A DNA stretch of 26,819 nucleotides from contig CAZEHJ010000052.1 of NCBI GenBank assembly GCA_964512485.1, positions 1 through 26,819 of the forward strand, read 5' to 3'. Positions 22,767 through 26,819 of the stretch are shown in pieces (the first letter of the stretch is position 1; each line of letters starts with the position of its first letter). The notes below the pieces were generated by a model. The model made no database searches. It worked only from the letters and a program-made list of their open reading frames with translations, and was not told the DNA's origin. This DNA comes from CAZEHJ01 sp964512485. GTDB lineage: Bacteria; Bacteroidota; Rhodothermia; Rhodothermales; UBA10348. Both the position numbers and the translations under genes were made by a program.

Positions 22767-24908
22767 CTACTTGATCATCGTCATCGTGCCTGTGGCTACA
22801 TACGTCTGCGAAGACGTACGCGCCACTACACGGTACATGTAGATCCCTGAAGACAATGCACTGGCATCAACCAGAACGGTGTTGTTTGCGCCGGCCGACA
22901 TTGATTGTACCGGGATCGAAATCATAGTTCTGCCGAGTAGATCGAGAACGTCTACCTGAACTTCGGCGGCCTCGGGCAAATCAAACTGAATCGTCGTGCT
23001 CGGATTGAACGGGTTTGGATAATTGCCCCTGAGTGCAAATTCAGCCGGAAGAGATCCATCTCCTTCGGTGTCCGTGACCAATCCGCGTGTCAGAACAACG
23101 CCGATTGGAGAACCAGACGACACGGATGACCCATCTGTCTGCCGTAGGCGGTAGTAGACTGTAGCCGTTCCTCCAATTGATACACTTCCAGGCGTGGAGC
23201 CAGAAATCTGATCGTAGAGCACTGCGGCGTCAGCAATTGTAACTGTGACGCTCGATCCTGCCGCCGAAGTCACATCCTGAATTGACAGAAAACTTCCAAA
23301 GAGAATGTCGGAGGACGCATCGAGCGTCAAAAGCGTTGGATCGCTTTCGGGATCTCCCGTTCCGGGTGCCCATAGCAGTGAATAAGCAGTCGCGGCAGGA
23401 TCTCCTTCCACCTGTGACGATGATGGCCCAGCGATGTTAACTGCGGCAGGAGCAGCATTTGTTGTCAGTCGCAGCTGTGCTCTCACCTCGCCGGTCAAGA
23501 CATTGACCGTACGCAGGTTAACGTAGATCTCCCCAGCGGCAATAGCCGTCTCAAACATCGACACATCCCAGCCTGCCGGGAATACATGTGTATTCAGATC
23601 AAATGTGTTGTTGCTTGTCTCAAAGGTACCGGACGTTCCGCCTCCACCAACCGTAGCCGTCAGACTGACCAAGCCATCACCGTCCTGGGTCGTGTTGCCC
23701 GACATGACCTGAGCCGAAACAAGAAGCGATGACAGTCCAGTGAACGATCCACTGACGACCAATTGCTTCGTCGTCGACGAGTAGTTCGCCGCAACCGATC
23801 CGGTCGCCGCAGACTCCACGATGGTTGTTTCGTGAATGCCGGCAAGATCTCCCTCGTACATCTCCAGATTTTCGACCGTCAGGGTAAAGCCACTCTGCAC
23901 GCCACCACTTCCATCGGAAGCCTGGACAACGATGCTGTGGACTCCTTCAACATTTGCAAGATATGCGAACTCACCGGTTGCCGCATTGATCGAAGCACCG
24001 GCCGGAGCCGTAACGATGGAATACGCAATTGCTGCGCCTTCAGGATCCGTAGCGTCGTAGTCACCCGACACAACCGCACCCTGCTGGACTGTTTGATCCT
24101 GCATTTCGGCAGTAAACTGAGGGGGGTCATTTACTGGCGTTATCGTGATACTCACGCTGCCCACATCGGTCGTCGAACCATCGGATACCGAGTAGGTGAA
24201 GGAGTCAGAGGTCGTCTCCGATCCGTCGTGCGTGTAGGTAAACGAGCCGTCTGCCGCCAGTGCAAGAGTACCGTTGGAAACGCCAGTCCCAACGGCGGCG
24301 GTCAGAGGATCGCCATCTGCGTCAGTATCGTTGGCCAAAACTCCAGATGCTGCGTCTGCGGTGTGCGTACCGCCCTCAGCTACCGTAAAAGAATCATCTG
24401 TGGCAACCGGAGAATTTGATGCATTCAGGCCGGTCTGTGGGACAGCAGGTGTATAGGCGACATTGTCAGCGCCCTTTTTCAGCCGAAAGTCGGTCAGTTC
24501 GACAGTTACACCTTCTTCGATGGCTACGATTTCGAAGTCGAGAAATGCCAGGACTCCGTCGGTCGTAATGAGCGCCTGCGACGACCCGAATGCGAGAACT
24601 CTGTTATTTGGGTCAGGAGGTGTGTTCGCAACATAATTGGCGATAAAGCTCCAGCCTGCAGGAATGATCGTACCTGTCTTTGACGCCCCTTTGAATAGAA
24701 CTGATGCTGATGAGGCCGTGACGTCGAACTGAAACGAGTTGAACCCTGACGCCGGAACGTTGCTCAGCGTTACAGGGACGGTTACCGTCTGACCGGGACT
24801 CCCTGAGATTGCGGGGAAGGATATTTCAACCTGGGCCGCTGATTCAGCAGCCGAAAATCCGATAATCAGTAGAAAGAGGAGTGTCAGACGCAGTATCCGT
24901 GAGGCCAT
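22767..24908 (-). CDS. Secreted multidomain protein: cohesin-like, cadherin-like, Ig-like, CHRD, T9SS sorting domain
   Basis: The 713-residue protein is a predicted T9SS cargo, secreted or anchored at the cell surface. Domains in order: signal peptide (1-25); cohesin-like beta-sandwich (about 26-160, SPGQTVTVPVTLSNVPASG and GVLAFLDFEI are typical); cadherin/VCBS-like domain (about 165-260, LANDTDADGDPLTA, DGSFTYTHDGS); putative Ig-like He_PIG type (about 262-347); degenerate CHRD domain (about 351-481); Fn3- or SusE-like linker (about 485-608); T9SS type A sorting domain (about 626-713, NYPNPFNPSTTIQFDLP, LSSGIYMYRV). The Asp-rich cadherin-like loop suggests calcium binding. The last 230 residues are paralogous to the partial gene at 25579. 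ATG start without Shine-Dalgarno. The UbiA-like gene follows 44 nt downstream. Confidence 0.9.
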   Translation of the reverse strand: MASRILRLTLLFLLIIGFSAAESAAQVEISFPAISGSPGQTVTVPVTLSNVPASGFNSFQFDVTASSASVLFKGASKTGTIIPAGWSFIANYVANTPPDPNNRVLAFGSSQALITTDGVLAFLDFEIVAIEEGVTVELTDFRLKKGADNVAYTPAVPQTGLNASNSPVATDDSFTVAEGGTHTADAASGVLANDTDADGDPLTAAVGTGVSNGTLALAADGSFTYTHDGSETTSDSFTYSVSDGSTTDVGSVSITITPVNDPPQFTAEMQDQTVQQGAVVSGDYDATDPEGAAIAYSIVTAPAGASINAATGEFAYLANVEGVHSIVVQASDGSGGVQSGFTLTVENLEMYEGDLAGIHETTIVESAATGSVAANYSSTTKQLVVSGSFTGLSSLLVSAQVMSGNTTQDGDGLVSLTATVGGGGTSGTFETSNNTFDLNTHVFPAGWDVSMFETAIAAGEIYVNLRTVNVLTGEVRAQLRLTTNAAPAAVNIAGPSSSQVEGDPAATAYSLLWAPGTGDPESDPTLLTLDASSDILFGSFLSIQDVTSAAGSSVTVTIADAAVLYDQISGSTPGSVSIGGTATVYYRLRQTDGSSVSSGSPIGVVLTRGLVTDTEGDGSLPAEFALRGNYPNPFNPSTTIQFDLPEAAEVQVDVLDLLGRTMISIPVQSMSAGANNTVLVDASALSSGIYMYRVVARTSSQTYVATGTMTMIK

Positions 24909-24993
24909 GTAGTCTATCGTTCAAATGCTGAATGTTGACCAATCCAGCAAAATATACGATTCAACGACTGCGAATCCGATAAGGGAATCAGGA

Positions 24994-25467
24994 TTATTCT
25001 CTCGATTTCCCCGTTTTTTGGACTTCTACACATGGGGCAGCCGGATTTGCAGCTGGATCTCCCGAATTGAGCCTAAGTCTCTGAAGGCAAACGGCGCTTC
25101 CGTCAGCGTCATCGGGCATCAGGAGATCAAATGTGACCAGGGCACCACCCACCTCGATGGCGTCTCGTGAAGAGGCAAATCCTCCTACCCATTTCCTGTC
25201 CGGGTTTCCGGCGGTCGTCCAGCCTTGCTTGTCCGAAAGAGTGAACCCTGAATCTACCTCCAGAAACTGCACGAGCGAGTCCGTTGACACAATAAACTCG
25301 AACGCCCACACACCCGCTTCGAGTGAATCGCCCGGGGTGTCCATATTCAACGCGACACGCACCGTATCACCTGCGACCTCGTCTATGGTGAGCGACACGT
25401 CTGTGCTGCTCTGTGCGTAGCTGGAGCTCGTAAATGCGAGCATCAGAAGTAAGGACAAGTATTTCAT
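24994..25467 (-). CDS. Small secreted cohesin-like protein
   Basis: The 157-residue protein has a signal peptide (MKYLSLLLMLAFTSSSYAQ, 1-19) and one beta-sandwich domain resembling cohesin modules: VSLTIDEVAGDTVRVALNMD (24-43, split as VSLTIDEVAG and DTVRVALNMD), VWAFEFIVSTDS and GALVTFDLLMP. Two cysteines near the end (AVCLQRL and AAPCVEV) could form a disulfide. No dockerin, sorting domain or lipobox is visible, so it may be periplasmic or a fragment of a larger ancestral protein. It lies between two T9SS cargo genes, 85 nt upstream of the 713-residue gene on the same strand. Domain assignment by eye only; cohesin folds are hard to tell from other Ig-like folds. Confidence 0.75.
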   Translation of the reverse strand: MKYLSLLLMLAFTSSSYAQSSTDVSLTIDEVAGDTVRVALNMDTPGDSLEAGVWAFEFIVSTDSLVQFLEVDSGFTLSDKQGWTTAGNPDRKWVGGFASSRDAIEVGGALVTFDLLMPDDADGSAVCLQRLRLNSGDPAANPAAPCVEVQKTGKSRE

Positions 25468-25520
25468 CAGGCTGGTAATTGGTCACACAAGAGTCAGTTC
25501 CAGGAGTGGGTTAAACGCAC

Positions 25521-25551
25521 GCGGGCGCGGATCCATAGGATCCGCGCCCGC
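25521..25551 (-). terminator. GC-rich hairpin terminator after the partial T9SS gene
   Basis: GCGGGCGCGGATCC (25521-25534) and GGATCCGCGCCCGC (25538-25551) form a perfect 14-bp stem around an ATA loop, 27 nt after the stop. On the minus strand GTGCGTTTAACC follows, a poor T run. Confidence 0.8.
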
Positions 25552-25578
25552 TAATGCAATACCTCAATGCCAGTGCTC

Positions 25579-26819
25579 TTACTTGAGCAGCGTCATTGTT
25601 TTCACCTGCATGCTCGTGGTAGTAGCACCATGAGCAATCACGCGATAAAGGTAGATACCTGAAGACAGGTTCGATGCGTTGATCTGCACTGAACGGGCAG
25701 CACCGGCTTCCATCGTCTGGGATGGAACCGCGAGTACTTCACGTCCCAGCAGGTCGAGAACCTGAACGGTCACGTCTGCTGTTTCAGGAAGATCAAACTG
25801 GATCGTTGTCGTCGGATTGAACGGATTCGGGTAGTTACCATTCAGAGTAAACTCTGTTGGCAGACTTCCTTCAGGCTCCGTATCAGTTACGAGACCACGA
25901 GTCAGGGTAAGGCTCGAAGCAGGTCCAGCGTTCCAGAGTGATCCGTCGGTCGTGATGACACGATGGTAGACCGTTGCCGATCCGCCAATGTCAACATTAC
26001 CAGGATCTCTGTTCGTAAGCTGGTCGAACATGCGAGCTGCATCTGCAACCGTAAACACTGTACCGTTGGTTACGCCAAACGCATCCAGAGAGACTACGCT
26101 TGAGAAACCAGCATCAGTAGCCATCTGAAGCAGATAGTTGACGGTATCGCCATCTGGATCTGCGACTGGCAGCCATGAGATGCTGTACAGGTTCGTAGTT
26201 GGATCACCAGCTACGGTCACGTCAGCAGGTGCCGAAGAAGAAGCTTCTGCAGGAGCTGCATTCGGAGAAGAATGCACCTGACCGCGAAGTTCGCCAGCCG
26301 GATACGCTGATGAGTGAACATTTACATAGGCTCCACCGGAACGCATGGCATCAATAAGAGCCGTGTTTCCCGTGATATCATATGTCGCTGAGAATGATGT
26401 GCCTGATGGCGCAAGATTCAGAGATACTCCACCGTTCTGTCCCACATTACCGAGATGGATGTGAGAAGCGGTGAGATCACCTGCTAAATTGCTTACAGCG
26501 AAGGTTACTTCGAGTACGCCATCATCGCCAACCATGCGCATTGTCGCTGAGCCAGAGCCTACAGACTGCGAAGGAGGAGACTCGTTGAAACCAGACAGGC
26601 TGGCTACAAAGTTGTCAACTCTCTTAACTGTGACAACTGCCGACGTTGAAGTCGTGTTGACTCCGTCCGAAGCAGAAACAGTAACAGTGTGTGCGCCTGA
26701 GTTTCCAGCAGGAGCGAATGACCATGCACCTGAAGTGGCATCGATAGCGCCTGGACCCGCTGTCAGTGCGTATGTAATGGCATCGCCATTAGCATCCGTA
26801 GCTGCATAGGTAAATCCAA
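25579..26819 (-). CDS. Secreted CHRD/T9SS protein, 5' end outside window
   Basis: This is a partial gene: the frame stays open to the right edge, giving 412 residues with no start in the window. An ATG at 26541 lies inside the CHRD domain, so it is not the start. From the edge: the end of an Ig-like He_PIG-type domain (1-65, DATSGAWSFAPAGNSGAHTV), then a canonical CHRD domain (about 67-182) with H119 and H121 in ASHIHLGNVGQNGG and H168 in YVNVHSSAYPAGELRGQV. The Fn3/SusE-like module (about 185-310) and the T9SS type A sorting domain (about 325-412, NYPNPFNPTTTIQFDLP, SSGIYLYRV) follow. It is a clear paralogue of the 713-residue gene over this whole part. Secretion across the outer membrane by T9SS is expected. 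Confidence 0.92.
   Translation of the reverse strand, partial: GFTYAATDANGDAITYALTAGPGAIDATSGAWSFAPAGNSGAHTVTVSASDGVNTTSTSAVVTVKRVDNFVASLSGFNESPPSQSVGSGSATMRMVGDDGVLEVTFAVSNLAGDLTASHIHLGNVGQNGGVSLNLAPSGTSFSATYDITGNTALIDAMRSGGAYVNVHSSAYPAGELRGQVHSSPNAAPAEASSSAPADVTVAGDPTTNLYSISWLPVADPDGDTVNYLLQMATDAGFSSVVSLDAFGVTNGTVFTVADAARMFDQLTNRDPGNVDIGGSATVYHRVITTDGSLWNAGPASSLTLTRGLVTDTEPEGSLPTEFTLNGNYPNPFNPTTTIQFDLPETADVTVQVLDLLGREVLAVPSQTMEAGAARSVQINASNLSSGIYLYRVIAHGATTTSMQVKTMTLLK

Noticed and set aside
23763..24419. Plus-strand open frame of 218 codons inside the 713-residue secreted gene
   Set aside because: It is arginine- and cysteine-rich, with no recognisable domain, and antisense to clear Ig-like and CHRD domains.

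Overview
The window looks like a chromosomal segment of a Gram-negative bacterium of the Bacteroidota/Rhodothermota side of the tree (Rhodothermales-like is my best guess, by inference). The signs are: two large secreted proteins ending in a type IX secretion (T9SS) sorting domain with the NYPNPFNP signature; a GWxTD-domain protein; a coiled-coil protein of the zinc-ribbon (DUF164-like) family; a BamA/TamA-type outer-membrane barrel; small membrane proteins of a type common in this group; and start sites that almost all lack a Shine-Dalgarno sequence. Most of the window is ordinary core genome. I see no insertion sequence, prophage, CRISPR array or toxin-antitoxin pair.

Layout. 1-4.7 kb: tRNA-Arg(CCU) on the minus strand, then a plus-strand run of a class V aminotransferase, a UMF1-type MFS transporter, a Nif3-family protein and a coiled-coil protein. 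4.7-5.4 kb: the RNase P RNA gene (rnpB) with terminators on both sides. 5.4-8.3 kb, minus strand: secG, rsmE and a BamA/TamA-like outer-membrane protein. 8.4-10.5 kb, plus strand: an unknown exported protein, mutY with a C-terminal Nudix domain, and a membrane-anchored protein, packed as an operon. 10.5-11.6 kb, minus strand: two small membrane proteins, one of them DUF2085. 11.9-14.0 kb: a CIRCE (HrcA) operator followed by groES-groEL. 14.1-15.6 kb: folK, a deoxynucleoside kinase and a small membrane protein. 15.6-18.3 kb: a GlmM-type phosphohexomutase (minus), a GlsB/YeaQ membrane protein (plus) and a SIMPL-domain periplasmic protein (minus). 18.3-20.1 kb: a 15-bp tandem repeat broken by a 100-N assembly gap and running into the stop codon of asnS. 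20.2-26.8 kb, minus strand: a surface/secretion block with a GWxTD protein, a UbiA-like membrane protein, a cohesin/cadherin-like/CHRD/T9SS protein, a stand-alone cohesin-like protein, and a second CHRD/T9SS protein that runs off the right edge.

How it fits together. The housekeeping genes cover protein folding (GroESL), translation and RNA processing (tRNA-Arg, RNase P, AsnRS, RsmE), export (SecG, BamA-like), oxidised-guanine repair (MutY), folate and nucleotide salvage (FolK, dNK), and cell-wall precursor synthesis (GlmM). The less ordinary parts are the cohesin/CHRD/T9SS cluster, the repeat locus at the 3' end of asnS, a coiled-coil protein that has lost three of its four zinc-ribbon cysteines, an AsnRS with a charged insertion, and a MutY whose C-terminal domain keeps an intact Nudix box. 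I did not find a clearly new multi-gene system. The repeat locus and the cohesin/CHRD cluster are the best candidates for a second look.
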